The notes under the pieces are model-generated. The model saw nothing but the letters and a program-made list of their open reading frames with translations. It did not search any database and was not told the DNA's origin. The position numbers and the translations under genes were made by a program. This document shows positions 6,695-13,797 of a DNA stretch of 22,485 nucleotides, piece by piece. Source of the DNA: Aliarcobacter butzleri (lineage in GTDB: Bacteria; Campylobacterota; Campylobacteria; Campylobacterales; Arcobacteraceae); assembly GCA_012522985.1 (NCBI GenBank), contig JAAYJJ010000114.1:1-22485 (forward strand). The letters are read 5' to 3'. How positions within the stretch are numbered: position 1 is the stretch's first letter; every line of letters begins with the position of its first letter.

Positions 6695-7747
6695 TTAAAT
6701 ATCCTTTGCCATTGTAAACATATCTTCAAACTCATCGATATAGCTATCACATCTATCGCAAATATCTTTTATTCCCTTATATGCAAAAGCAGTTTTACAC
6801 TCTTTGCAAATATGGTATTCATATTGAACTAAAACCTCAGCTTGATCATAAGCAAACCTAATTAGATTTATAGTTGATGGTGAACTTATAGCATCACTAG
6901 CACAAACCATCTTACAGATACCACAAGAGATACATTTACCACTAGTAAACATAATAGTATCATTTTGTGTAGGTCTAAAAAGTGCATCTGTTGGGCAAAA
7001 ATGCACACACTCTCCACAGTTGGTACAAGACAAAAAGTCTATCTCTTTATTTGCAATCAATCCCTTTATGGTAGGAATCTCCTCTTTTTTTAACTCTTCA
7101 GATATTAATTTAATAGAGTTTTTAAGCATAAGCAATTTTGGTGGTGTATATTTTTGAGTTTTTTTTAGATTTTTTGAAACACCATCATCTTTTTTTAACT
7201 CTTTAGTAATAGTAAAGATATTTTTTAATAATCCTCTTTTTTTACTATCTATATCTTTTTCTATATAGTTTATTTTTGCGTTAAAAGAAAACTCTATCTC
7301 TTGTAAAAATCTATTTGCTATTGTAACTTTTTCTTGGATATAGGATTTGATTTTTTCATTTGTTTGTGTTGTAGTTACAAACTCTATATTCTCTTTTTTT
7401 CTTAAAACCAAAGATACTATATGATGAGCATCAAACATACCAAAAGTTGGTACATCTATCCCATCTACAATCACATTTACCTCTTTTTGTATAAAGTCCA
7501 AAACAAAACCATTGATATCAAAACTCTCTAAGCTCAAAGCATCAGTAGGACATGATCCTATACATTCAGCACAATTAGTACAAAGATCATTATATAGTGT
7601 AATTCTTTTTTTAAATATTCCAAGAGCATTATAATCGCACATATCTATACATTTATTACACTCATTTTGTGAGTTATCATATCTAAGACAACTTAATGCA
7701 TCTAATACAAAAAACTCTTTTTTTTGTAAAAACTGATTCTCCCTCAT
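6695..7747 (-). CDS. Four-cluster [4Fe-4S] ferredoxin-like protein with C-terminal zinc-ribbon-like motif
   Basis: The protein has 350 residues and no signal peptide, so it is probably cytoplasmic. The N-terminal pair of cluster motifs uses C20, C30, C33, C37 (the first spacing is atypical, C-x9-C-x2-C-x3-C) and C56, C59, C62, C66 (CTNCAECIGSCP). The C-terminal pair uses C241, C244, C247, C251 (CTNCGECVHFCP) and C272, C275, C278, C282 (the last lacks the usual proline). A linker of about 175 residues, partly helical and lysine-rich, separates the pairs. The tail has C314-x2-C317 and C330-x2-C333, which look like a zinc ribbon or rubredoxin-like knuckle. It is a likely electron carrier with an unknown partner. 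Its ATG follows the queE stop with no gap, suggesting coupled translation. Supply of electrons to radical SAM QueE is an attractive but unproven idea. Confidence 0.8.
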   Translation of the reverse strand: MRENQFLQKKEFFVLDALSCLRYDNSQNECNKCIDMCDYNALGIFKKRITLYNDLCTNCAECIGSCPTDALSLESFDINGFVLDFIQKEVNVIVDGIDVPTFGMFDAHHIVSLVLRKKENIEFVTTTQTNEKIKSYIQEKVTIANRFLQEIEFSFNAKINYIEKDIDSKKRGLLKNIFTITKELKKDDGVSKNLKKTQKYTPPKLLMLKNSIKLISEELKKEEIPTIKGLIANKEIDFLSCTNCGECVHFCPTDALFRPTQNDTIMFTSGKCISCGICKMVCASDAISSPSTINLIRFAYDQAEVLVQYEYHICKECKTAFAYKGIKDICDRCDSYIDEFEDMFTMAKDI

Positions 7748-8500
7748 CTAAACTCCTTGCTTATTATCCCAAATTCTTATGTGCGATCTATCACTATATT
7801 TAAAACCATATTTTACACAAAGTTCTATTACAAATAAAGAGTTTTTCATAATCTCCCCTGTTGTATCCCCTTGTGGCATCAAAAAAACATCTATCTTTGG
7901 AAGAAGAGCTAAAATCTCCTCTATCTCTTGAATAACATCTTGATTTTCTTGGTTTACTACAAATTTTAAATATCTATTTTTACTTTTGTTTATTATATTA
8001 TTTAAAGACTTATAATTGATTCTTTTATTATAAGGTTCTTTTGTATTTGCTAATTTTAAGCTTATAGAGTATAATATTTTTTCTTGATAGGCTTTAGTTA
8101 TATCTATATCTATAGCTCCATTTGTCTCTATAGTTACACTATACTCTAAGTTTATATAATACTCCAAAAACTTTTGAAACTCTTTATTGTTCCAATAAAG
8201 CATAGGTTCTCCACCAGTTATAACAATATCTGGCTTATAGTGTGATGGTATAAGTTTGTTTACTTCAAAGATTAGATCTTTGGCATTTTCATAACTACTC
8301 CAAAACTTTCTAAACTCTTTATCTACAGCATAATAGCTATCACATCCAAACTTTTTTACTCCACTAGGTGTTGTATATTCTACGCCAAAACCACTACAAT
8401 CAAAGTTACACTTACCAAATCTAACAAAAACAGATGGTGTTCCTATCTTTTGTCCCTCTCCTTGGATAGTAGGACCAAAGATTTCACTAACTTCTAGCAT
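7748..8500 (-). CDS. queE: 7-carboxy-7-deazaguanine synthase (radical SAM)
   Basis: QueE converts 6-carboxytetrahydropterin to 7-carboxy-7-deazaguanine on the way to preQ0 and queuosine. The N-terminal [11 protein letters not shown] and [16 protein letters not shown] are family marks, and TGGEP at about 95-99 is the SAM-binding motif. The cluster cysteines appear as C31-x3-C35-x17-C53, not the usual C-x3-C-x2-C: about 15 residues are inserted before the third cysteine, with GCDS taking the place of WCDT. I prefer the ATG at 8500 (250 residues) because the family begins close to this point. An in-frame ATG at 8530 adds 10 residues and a 44-bp overlap with queD; neither has a strong ribosome-binding site. 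It lies between queD and the ferredoxin gene. Function is secure; the start is less so. Confidence 0.92.
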   Translation of the reverse strand: MLEVSEIFGPTIQGEGQKIGTPSVFVRFGKCNFDCSGFGVEYTTPSGVKKFGCDSYYAVDKEFRKFWSSYENAKDLIFEVNKLIPSHYKPDIVITGGEPMLYWNNKEFQKFLEYYINLEYSVTIETNGAIDIDITKAYQEKILYSISLKLANTKEPYNKRINYKSLNNIINKSKNRYLKFVVNQENQDVIQEIEEILALLPKIDVFLMPQGDTTGEIMKNSLFVIELCVKYGFKYSDRSHIRIWDNKQGV

Positions 8501-9029
8501 ATACTGTACTTTTACTTTTTGGGGTTTCATAGTACTCTATATGTGAAACTTTTATATCTATTTTTGACATCTTTTTTTGTACTATTTCTAAAAGCCATTT
8601 TGATAAGTTTTCACTAGTTGGTACAAAATCAACCACTATAAATCCCTCATACATCTCATATATATGTTTTTCTTCATCTTTTATAAAGTTTAAATCTGGT
8701 GTTTTAAATCCATCATCAAACTCTATTAGGTTTTTACCACTTGCATAATGAGGCAAAAGTGTATCAAAAAGTGGATCATTGATATCAACTATAAACTTAT
8801 GATCTATCACATCATCAATAAAGTGTTTAAACCAATTTAAATGGTTAAAGTCTGTTACCATTCCATTTTGAAGTTTGTTTGACTCTAGATAAACGATTAC
8901 TTTTCCTTGATGACCATGAAGATGTCTACATTTTAGACACTCACTCATACTATACTCTTTATCTAGCTCTTGAGACCATACCCTATGTCCATAACAAAAA
9001 TCAAACTCTTTGGATATTTGCCATATCAT
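8487..9029 (-). CDS. queD: 6-carboxy-5,6,7,8-tetrahydropterin synthase
   Basis: QueD turns dihydroneopterin triphosphate into 6-carboxytetrahydropterin, the substrate of QueE. The protein is a PTPS-fold enzyme of 180 residues, longer than the roughly 120-residue enterobacterial form because of an insert after the first half. Zinc ligands are H15 (YGHRV) and H38 and H40 (HLHGH); the catalytic cysteine is C34, four residues before H38, with an extra cysteine at C31. The DH pair (about 76-77) and [10 protein letters not shown] are further family marks. The ATG overlaps the queC stop by 4 bases (ATGA), indicating coupled translation, and its end overlaps the start of queE. FolE, which would supply the substrate, is not in the window. 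Confidence 0.94.
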   Translation of the reverse strand: MIWQISKEFDFCYGHRVWSQELDKEYSMSECLKCRHLHGHQGKVIVYLESNKLQNGMVTDFNHLNWFKHFIDDVIDHKFIVDINDPLFDTLLPHYASGKNLIEFDDGFKTPDLNFIKDEEKHIYEMYEGFIVVDFVPTSENLSKWLLEIVQKKMSKIDIKVSHIEYYETPKSKSTVYARS

Positions 9030-9700
9030 ACTATCTCCTCATAAGGTATTTTATCTTTTTCTTTAGCTTGCACAAAGCCTTTTAGTCTAAGCCTACAACT
9101 ATCACATACCCCACAAGCTTTAGTAGAGTTTTTATAGCAACTCCAAGTTAGTTCCAAAGGTACACTTAGCTCTAGTGCTTTTTCTACTATTTGAGCCTTA
9201 CTTAGATGTACTAAAGGAGTGATTATATCAAGCTTTGTACTCTCTTTTGTACCTAGATTTATGGTTTGTTGCATACTAGATATAAAAGTCTCACTACAAT
9301 CAGGATAACCACTACTATCTTCTTCAACTACTCCTATAAAGATAGCATTAGCCTCTTCTTTTTCAGCAATAGCAGCTGCTATGGATATAAATATACCATT
9401 TCTAAAAGGTACATAAGTAATAGGTACAACTCCCTCTTCTACTCCACTAGTAGGTACATCAATACTCTCATCAGTCAAAGCAGAAACTCCCACATCTTTA
9501 AAAAAAGGTATATCTATCTCATATTTATTTGAAATCTTTAAATAATCACATATATCTCTAAAAGCCTTTAATTCTCTATCTTGCGTTCTTTGTCCATAAT
9601 TAAAATGAAGTGGCACTATCTCATAGCCTTGCTCTTTTGCTATAAAAGTAGTTAAGCTAGAGTCCATCCCACCACTTAAAATACATATTGCTTTTTTCAT
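9026..9700 (-). CDS. queC: 7-cyano-7-deazaguanine (preQ0) synthase
   Basis: QueC uses ATP and ammonia to convert 7-carboxy-7-deazaguanine to the nitrile preQ0. The protein has 224 residues, the family norm. The PP-loop SGGMDS is at residues 9-14 and HFNYGQR is at about 33-39. The zinc-binding cysteines near the end are C188, C196, C199 and C202 (ACGVCDSCRLR). The ATG overlaps the moeA stop by 4 bases (ATGA) and its own stop overlaps the queD ATG, so moeA-queC-queD form a tightly coupled series. With this overlap there is no room for a preQ1 riboswitch directly before queC. QueF and the tRNA-inserting enzyme Tgt are not in the window. Confidence 0.96.
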   Translation of the reverse strand: MKKAICILSGGMDSSLTTFIAKEQGYEIVPLHFNYGQRTQDRELKAFRDICDYLKISNKYEIDIPFFKDVGVSALTDESIDVPTSGVEEGVVPITYVPFRNGIFISIAAAIAEKEEANAIFIGVVEEDSSGYPDCSETFISSMQQTINLGTKESTKLDIITPLVHLSKAQIVEKALELSVPLELTWSCYKNSTKACGVCDSCRLRLKGFVQAKEKDKIPYEEIV

Positions 9701-10917
9701 CTAGTTAAAAAATCCTTATATTTATCTGTAAAAAAGTTCCAGCTTATAGGCAAAACTTTAACTATTTGGCCTTTTTTAAGACCATCAAGCCCACTATCAA
9801 GAGCTATAAATGAGTTACAAGCACTCAAAACACTTACCATACCTGGTGAAGTTTTGTCTGCTACAATAAACTCCTCTCCATCAAAAAATCCAGCCAAAAG
9901 TGTAACTCGTTTTGTCTTTTCTTTTATATCTTTGCCTAGTTTTGCTACTATATAATTATGATGTATCGCTTTTTGTCCTTTTAAGACTTCAATTATATTT
10001 TTACCAAACATCTCAAAAATCATAGCCGCAGCCAAAGGATTACCAGGGAGATTTAGTACATAACTATTACCTATCTTACCAAAAACTGTAGGCTTCCCAG
10101 GTTTTATTACAATTCCATCAAATAAAGAGTTAAATCCAAGCTCACCAAAAGCTGCTTTTGTAAAATCAGCTTCACCCACACTAACACCACCAGTAGTAAT
10201 AATCAAATCATATTTTAAAGAGTTTGATATAATGTTTTTTAAGCCCTCTAAAGAGTCATCTGATGTTTTGGAAAATGTTACATTTACATTTAGTTCTTTA
10301 CATCTTGCTACAATTGTAGGTGTATTTGAGTTATATATTTGATGTGGTAAAATCTTCTCATAATGCTGTTTTAGCTCATCTCCACTTGCAAAGACTAAAA
10401 TATTTGGCTTTTTATAGACTTTTATATGAGTAATACCCATAGATGCCAAAAGTGTAATCTTTGCAAAGTTGATTTCATCTCCATCTTTTAAAATATTTTC
10501 ATCTTTTAAAATATCTTCACCAATATATCTAATATGTTGATTTTTTGAAACTTTAGAAGTGATTTTGATATTTTTTTTATCTAAATGCTCTACATCTTCT
10601 ATAGGTACGATAGCTGTTGTATTATGTGGTATTTTTGCTCCCGTCATTATTTTGATACAAGTACCACTTTCTATACTTAGCTCTTTTTCATCTCCTGCAA
10701 AAATCTTATCTACTACTTTTAGAGTATTATTACCATCTTCAAAAACAATAGCATATCCATCCATTGCTGAGTTATTATACCTTGGCAAAGAAAAAGGAGC
10801 ATTTATATCCTCAGCTGATATTCTAAACAAAGAGTCTTCAATAGGGATTATCTCTTTGTTTTTTACTATTTGTAAACTGCTTATTATCTGCAATGCTTCT
10901 TGTGGTAATATTGCCAT
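9697..10917 (-). CDS. moeA: Molybdopterin molybdenumtransferase
   Basis: MoeA inserts molybdate into adenylylated molybdopterin to finish the molybdenum cofactor used by enzymes such as nitrate reductase and formate dehydrogenase. The protein has 406 residues, as expected. Visible motifs include NSAMDGYA near residues 49-56, GEDI in the second domain, TTGGVSVGEADF in the MogA-like domain, KPGKPTVFG and LPGNPLAAA. The ATG start follows AAGAAGG. It is the first gene of the apparent moeA-queCDE-ferredoxin-fabG transcript and is divergent from the membrane protein gene at 10982. The link with queuosine genes seems to be gene order only. No other molybdenum cofactor genes are visible. Confidence 0.95.
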   Translation of the reverse strand: MAILPQEALQIISSLQIVKNKEIIPIEDSLFRISAEDINAPFSLPRYNNSAMDGYAIVFEDGNNTLKVVDKIFAGDEKELSIESGTCIKIMTGAKIPHNTTAIVPIEDVEHLDKKNIKITSKVSKNQHIRYIGEDILKDENILKDGDEINFAKITLLASMGITHIKVYKKPNILVFASGDELKQHYEKILPHQIYNSNTPTIVARCKELNVNVTFSKTSDDSLEGLKNIISNSLKYDLIITTGGVSVGEADFTKAAFGELGFNSLFDGIVIKPGKPTVFGKIGNSYVLNLPGNPLAAAMIFEMFGKNIIEVLKGQKAIHHNYIVAKLGKDIKEKTKRVTLLAGFFDGEEFIVADKTSPGMVSVLSACNSFIALDSGLDGLKKGQIVKVLPISWNFFTDKYKDFLTR

Positions 10918-10945
10918 TTTTTGCCTTCTTATAATCTAATTGTGA

Positions 10946-10952
10946 TATAATA
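10946..10952. promoter_or_regulatory. Overlapping divergent -10 boxes for moeA and the 10982 gene
   Basis: The plus strand reads TATAAT at 10946-10951; the minus strand reads TATTAT at 10952-10947, preceded by TTTTGATTTTTTTTGG. Both fit the local promoter style. The 64-bp gap has room for little else, so the two promoters probably share this core and compete for polymerase. Confidence 0.5.
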
Positions 10953-10981
10953 CCAAAAAAAATCAAAATTTAAGGTTTATT

Positions 10982-11389
10982 ATGGATATTATGGCTCCTT
11001 CAGTTACAGCTCACTTATGGGCAATATATTTTTTATTAGCTATTATGGTAATAAATATCTTAACTATATTAAATCAAAAATCTTTTGTTACTTTGGCTAA
11101 AAGATTAAAGTTTTTTACACCTATTTTTCATACTTTAAATGCCGCTATTATCTATAGTGGTACTATATATGCTGCTTATTATCATATTTTTAATTTTAAA
11201 GTTATTCTTATGATATTTGCATCTATTTTTGTGATGGTTTTAGAGATAAAAAGATATAAAAAACTTCGTGTTATCAAATCCACAGATACCCACCTTCAAG
11301 AAGAGTTTAAACTCTATGCCAAAAAAATCTATGCTATAGAAATAGCTATAATAATCATAGTCTATATAGTTTCTATTGTGATTTTATAA
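10982..11389 (+). CDS. Unknown four-helix integral membrane protein
   Basis: I do not recognise this 135-residue protein. It has four hydrophobic segments at about residues 8-30, 45-68, 72-90 and 112-135, with a short positively charged stretch (EIKRYKKLR) after the third, and no cysteine, enzymatic or metal motif that I can see. The loop before the last helix has charged residues (THLQEEFKLYAKK). The ATG is preceded by AAGG with 6 bases between and a TATAAT box at 10946-10951. Its TAA stop shares one base with the rsmE ATG (TAATG), so the two genes are translationally coupled. It is probably a conserved hypothetical protein of the inner membrane; no function is proposed. Confidence 0.78.
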   Translation: MDIMAPSVTAHLWAIYFLLAIMVINILTILNQKSFVTLAKRLKFFTPIFHTLNAAIIYSGTIYAAYYHIFNFKVILMIFASIFVMVLEIKRYKKLRVIKSTDTHLQEEFKLYAKKIYAIEIAIIIIVYIVSIVIL

Positions 11390-12060
11390 TGCAATTTATT
11401 TATCATATAGACTCAAGCAAAGATATACTTATAGCCAAAGATGAGCTTTATAACTATCTTTTTAGGGTAAGAAGACTAAAAAATGATCAAATCTATAGCT
11501 TTAGAAACCTAAAAGATGATTTTATATATAAATATAAACTTACATCTATAAATAAAAAGGAAGCTACTTTTTATCTAGTAGAGTCTTATCTTAGCCCAAA
11601 TAAATCAAACTCAAATCTACACCTAGCATGGGCTATATGTGATCTTAAAACTATAGAAAAAACTCTTCCATCTCTTAATGAGCTAGGCTTAGCAAGGCTT
11701 TCATTTATATATAGTGACTTTTCACAAAAAAACTTTAAAATCAACTACGATAGAGTAGAAAAAATACTCATTAACTCCTCTATGCAATGTGGAAGAAGTG
11801 ATATGATGATAATTGAAGAGTTTAATAGCCTTGAAGAGTTTTTAGGGCAATATCCAAATAGCCATATGCTAAACTTTTCAAATAGATACTTAAATAATTC
11901 TTTAGATATCAAAACTCTTATTGTAGGAAGTGAAGGTGGTTTTAGTCATAGAGAAATAGAGCTTTTTGAAGAAAATAAAATCATAGGTCTTAAAAATAAT
12001 CTTATTCTTAGAAGTGAAACCGCTACAATATCGGCTGTGGCCATACTAAGCTCTTTTTGA
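11389..12060 (+). CDS. rsmE: 16S rRNA (uracil1498-N3)-methyltransferase
   Basis: RsmE methylates U1498 of 16S rRNA in the assembled 30S subunit, using SAM. The 223-residue protein has an N-terminal PUA-like domain (RVRRLKNDQIYSFRN region) and a C-terminal SPOUT knot with the family signature IVGSEGGFSHREIELFEE followed by LILRSETATISAVAIL. The standard form is GPEGG; here the proline is serine, a mild variant. The ATG overlaps the upstream TAA by one base. A separate promoter for the next gene starts soon after its end. Confidence 0.93.
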   Translation: MQFIYHIDSSKDILIAKDELYNYLFRVRRLKNDQIYSFRNLKDDFIYKYKLTSINKKEATFYLVESYLSPNKSNSNLHLAWAICDLKTIEKTLPSLNELGLARLSFIYSDFSQKNFKINYDRVEKILINSSMQCGRSDMMIIEEFNSLEEFLGQYPNSHMLNFSNRYLNNSLDIKTLIVGSEGGFSHREIELFEENKIIGLKNNLILRSETATISAVAILSSF

Positions 12061-12070
12061 TATATGCACA

Positions 12071-12099
12071 TTGACAAAATATAATATTTTTGATAAAAT
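12071..12099 (+). promoter_or_regulatory. Consensus sigma-70 promoter for the SprA-like gene
   Basis: TTGACA (12071-12076), 17 bases, then TAAAAT (12094-12099). A full -35 with ideal spacing is uncommon in this AT-rich phylum, where -35 boxes are usually not conserved. The predicted start is near 12106, giving a leader of about 21 nt. Confidence 0.55.
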
Positions 12100-12126
12100 C
12101 GGGCAAATTATATAAAAGGAGCTGTT

Positions 12127-12603
12127 TTGGAGTTACAAGAAATAGAGTATCGTTCTACTCTTTACAACCAACTCTTACTTAAACAAGCACAGTTAAGCTC
12201 TATAGATCAAAAACTAGATAACAATAAAGTAAATGAATTTGATACACAACTATCAAGTGATGATGAAGAAGACTATAAAAGAGTTGTAGATAAATTTCAA
12301 AATAAAGATAGTGAAATAAAAGCTCACGAACAAACTCACACTTCACTAGCAAATACAACTACTGCTATACACTATAGCTATCAAAAAGGACCTGATGGTA
12401 AGTTTTATGCTATTGGTGCTGAAGTGAGGTTTGATACATCTATGCCACAAGATGAAGATGAGGCAATATTAAAATTGGATAAGATACAACAAGCAACAAA
12501 CACTAGCCTTGGTATGAGTAGTGCTGATAGCACCGTAGCTATAAGTGCAAATCTAAATAAACTTTTATTACTACAAAGTAAAAATCAAGAAAAACTATTT
12601 TAA
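12127..12603 (+). CDS. SprA-like putative metalloprotease (CJM1_0395-type)
   Basis: The protein has 158 residues and no signal peptide. The core HEQTH (residues 67-71) in IKAHEQTHTSLANTTT is an HExxH zinc-binding motif. It is followed by YQKGPDGKFYAIGAEVRFDT, the GPDG-x-x-YA-x-G-x-EV pattern of the SprA-related family, whose members are annotated as putative metalloproteases. E99 in GAEV could be the third zinc ligand (inference). The N-terminal 60 residues are charged and probably helical or disordered. The start is TTG, with AAGGAG 5 bases upstream and a strong promoter before it; no nearby ATG fits. It follows rsmE but seems independently transcribed. The substrate is unknown. Confidence 0.8.
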   Translation: MELQEIEYRSTLYNQLLLKQAQLSSIDQKLDNNKVNEFDTQLSSDDEEDYKRVVDKFQNKDSEIKAHEQTHTSLANTTTAIHYSYQKGPDGKFYAIGAEVRFDTSMPQDEDEAILKLDKIQQATNTSLGMSSADSTVAISANLNKLLLLQSKNQEKLF

Positions 12604-12612
12604 TATTTAAAA

Positions 12613-12645
12613 TGAGGCTTTAGATATCAAGACTCTAAAACCTCA
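12613..12645. terminator. Convergent hairpin between the SprA-like gene and ychF
   Basis: TGAGGCTTTAGA pairs with TCTAAAACCTCA (12 bp with one mismatch) around a 9-base loop. Both flanking genes end toward it. A TTTT run follows on the minus strand, so it best serves the ychF operon, but it may work in both directions. The plus side lacks a clear T-run. Confidence 0.5.
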
Positions 12646-12676
12646 CTTAAATCTACATTTTAAGCCAAAAACTTAA

Positions 12677-13780
12677 TTATACATTAAACCTAAAGTGCAT
12701 TATATCACCATCTTGAACAATATAATCCTTACCTTCAAGTCTCATTTTACCAGCAGTTTTTGCACCTTGCTCACCACTATTTGAGATAAAATCTTCATAT
12801 GCGATAACTTCTGCACGAATAAAGCCTTTTTCAAAGTCATTATGTATTACAGCTGCTGCTTGTGGAGCTTTTGTGTTTTTTCTTATAGTCCAAGCTCTTA
12901 CCTCTTTTACTCCAGCGGTGAAATAGCTTTGAAGTCCTAGTTTATCAAAAGCTTTTTGAATAATCTGCTCTAGACCACTTTCCTTTACACCCAGGCTATC
13001 CAAAAACTCTTTTGCATCACTATCAGGTAAGCCAATAAGCTCTTCTTCCATCTTTGCACAAAGCATAATAACCTCACTACCTACACTAGCAGCATACTCT
13101 CTTACCATATCTACATATTCATTGCCATCTTCAGCTAAAGAGTCTTCATCTACATTTGCACCGTAAATCACCTCTTTATTTGATAAAAATCTAAGCTCTT
13201 TATCAAGCTGTTTAAAAAACTCATCATCTTTTTTAGTAAAAGTTTTTATTGGATTTAACTCCCCTAGATGATCATAAACCTCTTTTGCAATTTCTAATAA
13301 ACTTGCAGCATCTTTTGATGCTTTTGATTGTTTTTTAAGCTTTTCTATCTTCTTTTCACATTGATCTAAATCTGCATAAATAAGCTCTGTTTCTATAATC
13401 TCAATATCTCTTAGTGGATTAATTGCACCTTCAACATGCACTATATTACTATTATCAAAACATCTTACTATATGTAAAATAACTTCAACCTCTCTAATAT
13501 TACTTAAAAACTGATTTCCAAGTCCTTCACCTTTACTAGCACCCTTTACAAGTCCAGCAATATCAACAAAATCTATAGTAGAGTATTGTATTCTTTCTGG
13601 TTTTACTATTTTAGCAAGTTCTTCTAATCTCTTATCTGGAACTGGAACTATTGCTTTATTTGGCTCTATAGTACAAAAAGGATAATTCTGTGCCTCTGCA
13701 TGTTGTGCCTTTGTAAGTGCATTAAAAGTTGTACTTTTACCTACATTTGGTAATCCTACTAATCCTACTCCTAAACCCAT
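12677..13780 (-). CDS. ychF: Ribosome-binding ATPase YchF (Obg-family)
   Basis: YchF is a universally conserved P-loop protein that binds ribosomes and prefers ATP over GTP. The 367-residue protein has the G1 loop GLPNVGKST at about 8-16, the adjoining NAL and CTIEPN segments, G3 DIAGLVKGASKGEGLGNQFL, and NVDE in place of the GTP-specific NKxD, consistent with ATP preference. The C-terminal TGS domain is seen in FTAGVKEVRAWTI and KGFIRAEVIAYEDF. The ATG is 17 bp after the pepA stop. It is the last gene of the apparent long transcript from hldD and is followed by the convergent hairpin. Confidence 0.96.
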   Translation of the reverse strand: MGLGVGLVGLPNVGKSTTFNALTKAQHAEAQNYPFCTIEPNKAIVPVPDKRLEELAKIVKPERIQYSTIDFVDIAGLVKGASKGEGLGNQFLSNIREVEVILHIVRCFDNSNIVHVEGAINPLRDIEIIETELIYADLDQCEKKIEKLKKQSKASKDAASLLEIAKEVYDHLGELNPIKTFTKKDDEFFKQLDKELRFLSNKEVIYGANVDEDSLAEDGNEYVDMVREYAASVGSEVIMLCAKMEEELIGLPDSDAKEFLDSLGVKESGLEQIIQKAFDKLGLQSYFTAGVKEVRAWTIRKNTKAPQAAAVIHNDFEKGFIRAEVIAYEDFISNSGEQGAKTAGKMRLEGKDYIVQDGDIMHFRFNV

Positions 13781-13797
13781 TTCAATCCTTTATGTTA

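Noticed and set aside
9697..9720. Possible preQ1 riboswitch before queC
   Set aside because: queC starts within the last codons of moeA, leaving no leader, and I see no riboswitch-like pseudoknot there.
10559..10939. Plus-strand open frame opposite the start of moeA
   Set aside because: Shadow of moeA, whose catalytic motifs and start are clear.
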